From assembly GCA_026545225.1 (NCBI GenBank), contig CM048848.1, forward strand, positions 44,405,806 through 44,469,805: a stretch of 64,000 bases of DNA, read 5' to 3'. Of this stretch, positions 48,901 through 60,900 are shown piece by piece; the first letter of the stretch is position 1; the number at the start of each line of letters is the position of its first letter. This stretch comes from Cornus controversa. Its lineage: Eukaryota > Streptophyta > Magnoliopsida > Cornales > Cornaceae. The position numbers and the translations under genes were made by a program. The notes beneath the pieces are model-generated. The model saw only the letters and a program-made list of their open reading frames with translations, had not been told where the DNA came from and did not search any database.

Positions 48901-51900
48901 GTTTGTCTGTACAACCATTGATGATGCTATGGTTTGACACTTTATGCGCTCTTCATTATGTCTTCTGAAATTCAGGCATTATCTCTTGGACCTGATGAGA
49001 GTCACTCCTCGTGATGCAAATTATACTGGACCAGGCTCCAGATTTTGTATTTTGAGGCCTGAATTAATCACTGCCTTTTGCCAGGTGAACTGGGCTAAAA
49101 GCTTTTATTTACATTATTTTGAACTGGTTTTTTATATTTTACTTCTAATTTTGGATTGGCTTGTTGTGAAAAGGCTGAAGCAGCAGAGAGATTGAAATCT
49201 AGGTCTAAACCAGAGGGACAGATTCCTGAAAGCATTGATTCTCTAAAAGTTGATAGTGCTGAAGAACAAGTAAGAACCGAGGCAAATACAGCACTAGCAG
49301 CATCTGACAAGCAGGTAAAGGGTGTCGTACTAGTCGGTGATGCGGTAGGTTAAGCATAGCATAAAAGCATTCTGCAGTAAAGGTTGCAAGTATAAACTGA
49401 TTATGTTTAATACTTTATGTTCCAAGAGCATCTGCTGATACTGCTTTAAGGATGGCAACGGGACGGGGTCTCCTAGACTCTATCTGCCCCGTGTATCGTT
49501 ACAGCATCCCATACTCGTCAAACCCAGGACGGGTTTCAACTCACGATCCTATCCCCAGTTATAACTAGAACACCCAGCCTGTTCCTGCCCCGTCCTGACC
49601 TGTGTAAATCCAAGCAGATCTTTATAAAATGTAATGACCAAAACTGAAAAAGATCAACATCAATGACAGCTCTTAAAAGTTATATAAAACAAAATCCCAA
49701 CACATTCGGACTACCACAACATAGTCAATGAACGCCACATTCGAAGGGACTATGAGAGAAAGGAGCTATTTTAAAAAAATTACAAAACATACCAGGTTGA
49801 TCAGTGAAGAGAAGCTAAACTTTTCTCTATATTTACTAGGGCATGATGTCAAATAATAAAAGAAATTGAAGCATAAATTGTTCTAACAGAGACAGAGATG
49901 CTGAAGAGTGAGCCCCAGAGTTGTAGAGATGGAGAAGAGGTAGGGGATGGAGAAGGCGATGTAGAGCTTTGGTCTTTGATTGCATTGTTGTGGAGGAGGA
50001 GAGAACATTGTTGTGTTGGTGGGAGTAAAGGAGACTCAGAAACCCTAAAAAATTGACTTATATATATATATATATAAGTGAGGCAAGTTTGGAATATTCT
50101 TATATTAGGGGGTATTTTAGTATGTTAACTAACAATCGGAGCGGGGTGGTGCAGATAACTAGCAAACCCGAGTCCAATCGGAACCCAAATTGGGTTTAAT
50201 CCATTTACTTGAACCCGTCCCAATCATATTTCATACCTCACTGTACCCGACTTCCCGTTCCATTAGGCGCATGGCGGGACAAATTGCCACCCCGGTTATG
50301 TTTCTTTGACCACCTATAGTAGAGATGAAAGTTGCTATCTGTGTTTTTAATGGAAAAATTTTCTATGCTTAGTTTCATTTCTGCAATCTATATAAGCTCA
50401 TAGTAATAACTATGCCATCTTTCTAACACATAATACTCTCTATCTATCCTGGAATACCATTTATAATCTTTATTGTATTATTTTTTATTTTGCCATTGCT
50501 TTAGAATTGGAATTCCAACTTAAGTTGGCCGTGTATGACTTGTCAAAATGATTGGTCCTGATCATTTTGATTTTCCTTCATGCATCATAGAAATTGAATA
50601 TACCTCTTCAATAAAATTTTAATGATTAATGTTGAGTTTCAATAGTGTGATTGAACATGCTTATTTCAATTCTTAAAATTTTGCATTGTTTATGGAATTC
50701 AATCAATCTGAAGTCTGGAACCAAACATAATCATGTTAAGCTGAGTTTTGAACGGTTTATATGGAATTTGATCAATCTGAACCAAACATAAGAATGTTAA
50801 GCTGGGTTTTGAACAAGTGATATGTAAGGTGATCTTCATGTTTTCCTTTGGGTGCCATTTAGTAGTCTCCTAGTCTCTATGCTTGAAATATATGTCATGA
50901 GAGGTTGTGGTTTAGTATTTCCATCTGTTCTTCCAGTATTGGGAATCAAAATAACAAAAAATTGACTCAATTTATTTTTTGGTAGTAAGCTACATGCACA
51001 GACACCATAGTGCATAAGGAGACTTGAACCCTCAACCTTTCATTTGGAAGGAGGAGGAGATACGACTTGAGCTAAAGGGTCAGTGGTAGACCCTCTAACT
51101 TTTATTCTTGTTCTAATTCTCAAAATGGGTTACAGCCATGTGGCCGTCAATAGATTTTAAAGAAACATGGGGGAACTTTGAAATTTGTTGCAGCATTTGC
51201 TTAGTTTTTCAGGAAATATTAGGGAAGCATGACTAAACTAGTACATTTCTTTTGTAGTTAATGAACATGCAAGTTTCTCATTAAAGAGGAAAACAAAGGT
51301 TTCCATTGGGTGTGTTTGCATTTTCTTGCTTTCATCTTATTAAAAACAGAGAGCAATAACATGTTAATCTTTTTAGTCCCAGAACTTAAAATATATATTT
51401 TGAATATACATTTGTGCTTTGTTGTGCCCCCAACCTCTTTAGGTTATGTATTTCCTAGTATTGTATTTCCCAGGATTTGACAACAACAATAACAAAAACA
51501 ACAACCAAGCTTTTTCCCAACTACTAGGGTCAGCTACATGAATCTTATGTTTTCATTCTACTCTATTTAAGGTTATAGCCTCAGTCAATCCATATGCTAT
51601 CATACCCTTCCTTGCTAAATCTACCCACTTTAACTTTGGTGTTGCTCTCCCCCTAGTATTACTCTCAATGTGGACTATGTCACTTTTCCTAATTGGCGCA
51701 CTTAAAGGGCTTCTTTGCACATGTCCAAACCATCTTAATCGATTTTTTCTCATTTTATCTCCAATTTTTGCTACTCCAACCATCTCTCGAATGTGATTAT
51801 TTCTAATTTTATCCTTTCTAGTCTTACTTCACGTCCATCTCATCATTACATTTCCGCCATACTTTATGCAAATGTTGTTTCCTAGTTGCCTAACATTTTG

Positions 51901-54900
51901 TGCCATAAAGTACAACTGTTTGATAGAACTTCCCTTTCAATCATAAGGGGATACACACATCACCCAATAGACTGGACGCACTCCATTTAACCCATCCTGC
52001 CATGATTCTATGATTAACGTCATCTCCAATTTCTCCTTCATTATGAATAATTGAACCTAAATAATGAAAATGTTTACTTTTTTGTACTTCTTGTTTCTCA
52101 ATCCTCACTACATCCTCATTTGTATTTCTAGATTTACTAAAGTTACATTCCATATATTTAGTTTATTTCTACTTATCTGATACTCTTTTATTTCTAAACG
52201 CTCTCTCCAAATCTTCAATTTGGCATTAACTCCTTCTCTAGTCTTGTCAACTAAAACAATATCATCGGCAATTTCACAGGATATGACAGAAGATGGTAAA
52301 AATGAGGCTATTCAAGAATGTGGTTCTGCACCTGCTAGCAATGGAGAATCATGCGAGGAAATATTTTTTAATCCTAATGTCTTTACAGAGTTTAAGTTAG
52401 CTGGGAGTCCAGAGGTAATTTCTGTAACTGTGTGATTCATTGTTCTTCTGTTTCTGTCATATTAAATGCGGATCCAATTTTTACATTATATTCTTTCCCT
52501 CACAAAATGACCAGGAGATAGCTGCGGATGAAGAAAATGTGAGGAAAGCAAGTTTTTATCTTAGAGATGTTGTGCTTACAAAATTTGTACAAGACCTTTG
52601 CACGCTTGAAGTTTCACCCATGGATGGCCAGACGTTAACTGAAGCACTCCATGCTCATGGAATCAATGTTCGCTATATTGGAAAAGTAAGAATGTGCTAA
52701 ATTAGGTTCCATTCAGTTCTTGTATAATAGTCTCTGTAAATTTTGGCCAATAGATTGGGTAATTAGGCATTTTCTAAAGCTTGAATTGAAAGCCAAAATG
52801 GGTGCAGCGTGAGTTGTGAGCCTGAATCTAGTTTTATCTTTCTATGAATATTCCGCTTTTTTTACTTCTGAATTCCTTGTTCAGGTGGCTGATGGAACCA
52901 AGCACTTACCTCATTTATGGGATCTTTGTTCCAACGAGATAGCTGTCAGGTCTGCAAAGCACATTCTAAAGGTGATCAGCATTTGTTTAGTTGCTTGAGC
53001 ATCTCTTGTCCTTGCAAGTTAGTTTTGGAAGTTCTTGTTATGCATGATTACCGAGGAAACATAGGATTATAGATCCAAACTTGGAATCTCATAATAGGTC
53101 GAGTAACCTTCTCTTCTTATCAGTTAGTGATGCTGGCTGACTCACTTGGCTTGTCTATCTCCATCTTGCAGAAAAATATTTTTCCCTTCCCCCTTCTGAT
53201 TGGGAGTGGTGAAGGCTACTAGTTATACGTATAGATGCTAGATATGATCTTATGATAGTTGTTGGTAGCTCTTGGGGTTGGAGTGGCAGTTGTAAGATTA
53301 CAATTTATGACTTCCAGTTTCTTTCTTTTGGCTTGTTGGCAATATAATTTTTTTGAAATGCCTTGCTGCTGTCAATTATGACATTGTTGTCGTGTTGCGG
53401 AAGAGGAATTATGACGCCTCAATTTGGGTACCTGTTATTAATCTGCACTTTAATGTAAAGTTGGTATGGACGTATATGACTTAATATTCTATTCAAATTT
53501 GTATTTTTTTATTGGAGATGAACTGTCAGTAGTTCAAAATTTTTTCTAGAGTTTGTAGTAATTCTGCAAGCCACTTAAGAATTCCTCAACGTATATATAA
53601 AGTTGCTACCATTTTTGATATTTGGTGGTGCCAAAATCTGATCTGTGATCATGAACCCACCTGCAATAAATGAGCTTGGGTTCATTAGTTAAGTGGCTGA
53701 CTTCTAGTAACCTGTATGTTGTGATAATCTGGTTTTGGTTCAATTCATTGATCCATTTGAGATGCTGCGTTTTCTCTTTCCTTGTTAAGTAAAACCATTC
53801 AACGTGCTTGACTTGATTCTCAGTCGAGCAAGTGTTTGGGTATATCTGCTTACTTTAATGTTTTTAGAAGGCATATCAAACCCATAGGAAAGAGAATACA
53901 TTTTCCATGCATTCATTGTCCGCCATTCTTATGTTCTCTATCTATCTTTGTCTAATTGATGTGGCTTTGAGTTGGAATTATCATCTGTGCATGACATCTT
54001 CTTCACCTATTTAAGCTACTCTTTTTTTTATTTTATTAATTTGTATGGCGAAACTCTTGATCAACTATGCTATCTTCCTGGATCTGGTAATTGTAATATA
54101 AATTATAATGACTATTTTTTTTTGAAAGGTTAAATTATAATGACTATTCCATCTAATTAAACCAATGGTTTTGCCTGAGCGATGCATTAGCATATGCTGG
54201 TGGTGGATTGACAGCTAGAGGTCATAAACAATTGTTATATGTTATAATTTTATGGTAGAGTTAGTAAGTGGCTGATGTTAACCGTCAATTCCTCTGTTCA
54301 TGCAGGATGTTTTGAGAGACTCAGAGGATCATGATCTTGGACCTGCAATTTCACATTTCTTCAACTGTTTTTTCGGAAACTGTCAAGCTGTTTCTGTAAA
54401 AGGCACTGCTAATAGTACACACTCCAGAACCCATAAGAAGGTAAAAATTATAGAGCAATGTTCTCATAAGTTCTTCCTGGTTAATTTTTGCCAGTTCATA
54501 ATATTCAGATCGCATCTGCAAGTCCTTAGGCTGCATGGCCCCTTAGCTTCATTCACATGCTCAGCATTTCTAGAAAAAGGATCCTTTCTGTGCATGTGCT
54601 AGACCCACACATACAGATATAAGAGATCCATCAAGTTCAGATTTGAGGGTTTTTAGATAAAAAGGACCCTAAAAATTGAAAATAATAGTAGATCTACTAA
54701 AAGAACTGAATATAATAGTACATCTACTAAAAAAATTGAATATAATAGTACATCAAGTTCAGATACTTCCGAACTAAAATAATAATAACAGTAGATCTAC
54801 TACGATTATGAAGAGACGGATCAAATTGCAAATGTTTTCCCGACTGGCAAGCAATCTCGAGGATTAACACCTATGTGCAAATTCTACAGGATCAAGCTGG

Positions 54901-57900
54901 TCATCATGCTTCAAGCAAGTCTTCTAGGGGGCAGGCAAGGTGGAAAAATGGAGGAATTGCAAGAAAGAAACATTCATCATATATGAGTTTTACCTCTGAT
55001 AGTTTGTGGTCTGACATTTTAGAATTTGCAAAACTTAAATACCAGGTATCATAAAACTTCAAGTGAATCATTGGAGTCACCCCAACATCAAACCTTTGAT
55101 AATTTTATGCATTAGTTTATGCTTGAGCACATTTTCTCTTCTGCAGTTTGAGTTGCCAGAGGATGCAAGATCTCGAGTAAAGAAATTTTCGGTTATACGC
55201 AACCTTTGCCAAAAGGTAATTTACACTTATTATTTCTTTGAATAGGTTTAGTTCTCATTTTGCCATCGTGTAGAATTTGCATTTCTGCCTGGACATAGTT
55301 TGCATCATTTATATTATTATTATTTATTTTATTTGTGTGCGTGTCTGTGTGTTTTCATTTTGTCTAACATATCATGTTCTTTCAGTGCCTGGTTCAAACT
55401 ATTATTTGTTAGCCAGTCATAAATGTCTTAAAATAATGCTTCCTACAGCTTTTGGTATATAATAATGTATTCTCGCACCGTTATCTGCTTGATGTAGAAT
55501 GGCTTACCTTATAACATTTGGTGGTTGAGCACATGCTAGAAAGCTGCAAAATTGTTCGGGTAAATCAGATTGCTTGTAAATGCTGAATTTGGAAAGGAAT
55601 GTGAAGGCACAAATTGCACACAGTAACTTACATCTGCATGATTTTTTAAAGGGCTTTTATTAACCTTTGAAACAGGATTTGCACAGCATCCTTTTTGGGC
55701 ATTTGAAGTAATCGACATATCTTAATAAAAATTTAATGCATACCTGCTTTCACCCACTTATTTTTCAGCCTTTTCTCAAATGAAGTTACAATGGCATAGC
55801 CTGCAGGCATGCTGGATGTGCGTTACTGCAATCACTTGTGTGACAAATTTCATAGCATTGAGGTGTGCTGTTATCTTAAAGAAAATCTGAGCTAATTGTT
55901 AAAGTACTCGGCTTGAAACAATTTGCTTCTGCTTCTATTATGTGAATCTGAGTACATCCCCCCATTTTCCTGCATTTTGTTTTGCATGACAAACGCACTA
56001 TTATTATCATACATTTTAGATTTGGAATTTCTTCTGTTGTTGGATTATTGACATATGTTTAAGCTTCTGTTCAGAATCCTTGAGTATTATTGCTTGTACA
56101 TCTATCAATTACAGTGGAGAGTGAAGAAACTCTAAGGGGGCAAGCATTGAGCAGGCGAAGGCAATGAGTGAAGCCTGTTTTGGGGTGCTTTATGGCAACT
56201 GGCATTTGCCTATTTGTCGTCATTTTGGAATAAAGGAAAAATTAGCTAAGACACAAGAATCTTATTAGTAGCCATGTAAAACCTCTAAGTTTAAGCTTCT
56301 AGATGGATGTGGGGTAAATTATGTCTTACTATAATACAGGGTGTTCACCTGTAGCTTTCAGTTATATTTCACGAGGGGTTGTTAGATAACTTATCTTTTG
56401 GTCTCCAATAAAATAAACAATGCTTGAATTTGGTGCTCAACAGGTAGGCATAACCATTGCAGCTTGCAAATATGATCTTGATGCTGCGGCACCTTTCCAA
56501 ATATCAGATATTTTGAATGTCCAACCTATCGTGAAGCATTCTATTCCAGTATGTTCGGAGGCTAAGGATCTCGTGGAAACGGGAAAGGTCCAGTTGGCTG
56601 AGGTATGCACTGTTGTTTTATGTTTTTGTGAACTGATTATAAACCATACATTGTAGCCACCATAGGGCCAAATATCAGGATTCGAGAAGAAATCAAAGGC
56701 AACAATATTTACTGTTTTTCTGAACAAGTGGAAACTCTAACTCAAGGTTGAATTAATGTGGAGGCGAAGCAACGGTTGCTCGAAAATGGAGATATCATAT
56801 ATCTAGAACTAGTTAAAATAATAAAGAACTCGTTGCATTGCCTGTGATATGCAGTAACATAGTTTGAATGGAAAGAGTTAACATATGATTTAAATTCTAG
56901 GGTAAATATCACGGACACCCCCTGAGGTTTGAAGTATTATCACATGGCTACACTTTTGCTAAATTTCGTCACAAACACTCCCTGTCAGCTTTTCCAACCA
57001 AACGGTGTCATAATGGCGTTAGATTAGGCATGAAATGTCACATTTGCCCTTCATTTTATAATGATTTTATAAACAAAAAGAAATTGTATATGAAAGGACC
57101 ATATTGCCCCCATAATAAAAAGAAAATATATTTTTCTCTTTGGGCCCCACCCCTCCATCTATCCCACTCTCCACTGTCCACAACCAACCCTTATATATGT
57201 ATTCTGTCTATATATATATATATGTAGGAGTGAGGGTGTATGAGGGCTGTAAACCCTCGTGGATTGGTTTAGAGAGAGAGAGATAGAGAGGGGTTTGGCC
57301 ATATATGAAAGGACCATATTGCCCCCATAATAAAAAGAAAATTTATTTTTCTCTTTGGGCCCCACCCCTCCATCTATCCCACTCTCCACTGTCCACAACC
57401 AACCCTTATATATGTATTCTGTCTATATATATATATATGTATGTATGTATATGCTCCGATCACTGGCCACCACCATCGAACACCATGGCCAAACCCCTCT
57501 CTATCTCTCTCTCTCTAAACCAATCCACGAGGGTTTACAACCCTCATACACCCTCACTCCTACAAACTCCCACAAACCCAATCCTCCTCTCATTCTTCTC
57601 TCCTAAAACCAGTAGCATCATATACCATGAAGACCCACAGTGAAATAAGTAACACCACCACCACCACCACCGTCAACCCAGGCCAAACAAACCCAAATCA
57701 CCACTACCATGTGAACCTCCATGAACACCATCACCAAACCCACAACAATAGCTAGCTCACCACCAAGTCGGTTAGCAACCCTCAAGAAACCCTCTTTGCT
57801 CCCTCAAACCCATCTCTCTTCTTCCTCTAAACCATTAACACCATGAAAACCCATCTCTGCTCTCTCACTATACCACCATGAAAATATGTCAAAATACCCA

Positions 57901-60900
57901 CAAACTAATTGCCATAGCCAATTCATCAAGCCACCGTAACCTCCACACCCAAAAAAAAAACCATGACCAACCCATGCATCTAGCTACCATTACCTTCACC
58001 AACGTCTCAATCAAACCACAAACCCACCTTCCAGTGCCTTCAAACTCAACACCACATTCACAAAACCAACACCCCAACAACATACACATCCACCACCATA
58101 TTCTATCCAAACAAACCTACCACAATGAAACTTAATTACCAACCCTCTTCACAAAAATCGATCAAAACACACAAACCAAACCCAGCAGAACTGTTAACAA
58201 ACCCACTGCCATGCAAACAACCAATAAAACCAAGCTTGAAGACCCACGAACACCACCTTTCCATCCAACCAAACCTACAACACACTGTGAAATCACAACC
58301 AACTAACCTAAGCCAACCCATCAACGACCCACCAACAAACCTCAAGCTACAAACTGTCACTACTGCCACTACCTGACATTCCAGCAACACCCACCGTGAC
58401 CATTGTAGACCAACATACCCATCACAATTGGTGAAGATGATGAAAAGTGGTTTGTGGGTCTGTTCGTTGATAGAGCTTTGACGACGGTGGAGCTTGGTTC
58501 TACGTGGATGGTGGCTATGAAGCATCGGTTTCTTTTCAGTGAAGATGGTGGTGTTCGACCACGGAGTGGAGAAAGAAGGTGCTCTGATGTGAATGGTTTT
58601 CTTGGGTCAGCAGCGCTTTGACGAGGTTGGAGAAGGAGCTCCACAGTGGAACTTCAATGGAGACCCAGCTGAAATGGGTCTTTGATTATGTTGCTTGATG
58701 GGAAAAATAATGGTGATGGAGATGGAGACTCTCTGGTAGAGTTTTGTGGTGGCCATGGGGCTTTTCGATGATGCTGGTGTGGCCGGAGATGCCATTGCTT
58801 CCGGCAGTGCCTTGGACGGTGCTTCTGTGTGTGTGAATATATATATAATATATACAGAATATATATATATATGCTCACACTCACCAATTTGCAATCTAAC
58901 AGAGAAATATATAAAATATTAGTTATATTATAACTAATATAAAGAAGGGTATTTTGGTTGATTAAAAGTTTGTGTTTGGGTAAATTGGTAATTTAATAGG
59001 TCAAATATGTCTTTTCACAAGTCAAAGAGGGCACGAAGGTCATTTTACAAGGTGTCAAAGTCCTGAGAGGTTGTCTAGTAGACGGTTGGGGTGTCTATGT
59101 CAAACGGAGCAAACCTCGGGGGGTATTTGTGACAATTTCACGAAGTTGTAGTTGTGTGACAATACATCAAACCTTAGGGGGTGTCAGTGATATTTACCCT
59201 AAATTCTATTTGAAGTATTAAGGTATATTCTTTTTTCCATAGTTATGGCTGCACCAAATTTGCAGTTGAATACTCTAGCTGGAATGTTGTATTAACTCTT
59301 GTCACTTGTCTCAGGGAATGCTTAGTGAAGCCTACACATTGTTTTTTGAAGCATTTACAATACTTCAGCAGGTATATTTTTCCGTTCCTTTTGAATTTTC
59401 TTTGTTACTTGATTTCGTTGTTATGAAATTCCAATGATTGGTTTGTGGTGGATCACAGGTGACTGGTCCAATGCATCGGGAGGTTGCTAACTGCTGTCGG
59501 TAATCATCCTTAGCTCCAATATGCTTAACATTTCAATATGATAAAATAAGCATACTGATGCTTCAGCTTATTGCTATAGTTGACTATATTTCTTGTACTT
59601 TGTTTCTAATCTTTTGTGGAATGAAACACTACTCACAATATGAACAAATGCATTTCTTTTCTTTTCACAATATGAACAAATGACTATATATGATAATAAA
59701 TAAAAAGCTATTGAAGGACATTTTTGAGAGGCAGTCTGATTGTAGTATGTTATAGGGAACAATATGTTGCTGAAATGAGGTAAAAAATTATATTCATTAG
59801 TTGGTGCAAGGACGTTGGTTTGACTTCTAAGCCATATTACTTGGAAAAATGAATTTTGGAAATTGATTTTTGATGTTTTTAAATTTGTGTTTATTTCTTC
59901 GGCTGGAATTAATGGTTCTTAAATTAATAGCACCATTTTTCTTATTTGCTTGTGAACAAGTTTTTAACTTCAAATGCTCATTCAAACTGATTGTTTTTTT
60001 TTTCTTTTCAGTTACCTTGCCATGGTTCTGTATCATGCTGGAGACATGGCTGGAGCCATAATGCAACAACACAAGGAGCTCATCATTAATGAACGCTGCC
60101 TTGGTCTTGATCACCCTGATACTGCTCACAGGTCTTAATGCTTTGACTCTGTATTGACACCAAAATTGAATAGAAAGTAATGAGGTTATCCATTTCTTAT
60201 TTTTTACTGTCTTCAAACTGGAACCGGTCTTCAAACTGTGGTCATTACAAGAATGAGAACTTAAAATTACATAAACTGAAAAGATGGAGTCAAGTTTCCA
60301 AAAAAAGACAGAAAGAACTTGAAACATTGCTGTTACTCTCTCAAAAGCTTGTTTTAAATGCCATGTTGAACAAAATAGAAATCCATGCCCTGCATCCCTT
60401 ATATTTTTTAATAGTAAATGTACATATGTATATGTATACACCTCTATACTCATGGATATCTTTTGTTCACTTCATTTGTCACTGCAGCTATGGCAATATG
60501 GCTCTTTTCTACCATGGGCTTAACCAAACAGAACTTGCGCTGAGGCACATGTCCCGTGCGTTGCTCCTACTGAGTTTATCATCTGGCCCAGATCACCCTG
60601 ATGTAGCGGCAACTTTTATAAATGTTGCAATGATGTACCAAGATATTGGAAAGATGAACACAGCCCTGCGATATTTACAAGAAGCCTTGAAAAAGAACGA
60701 GAGGCTTCTAGGCGAGGAGCATATTCAGACTGCTGTGTGCTATCATGCTCTTGCCATTGCATTCAACTGTATGGGCGCCTTCAAGCTGTCTCATCAGGCA
60801 TGTATCTCAGCAGGAATTATATGCTCCCTTTAAATCACCAGTCACTCTAAATTATGCACTTTCTTTATATTAACCAACTAAAGATTTGGTGTGACAGCAT

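Noticed and set aside
57878-58644. Open frames inside the Mutator-like element as captured genes
   Set aside because: Frames on both strands are CCA/GGT-driven and match no family I recognise; capture is only left as a possibility.
59827-60453. 208-codon minus-strand open frame
   Set aside because: It lies across CLU introns 23-24 and exon 24 in antisense, is low in complexity and has no recognisable domain.
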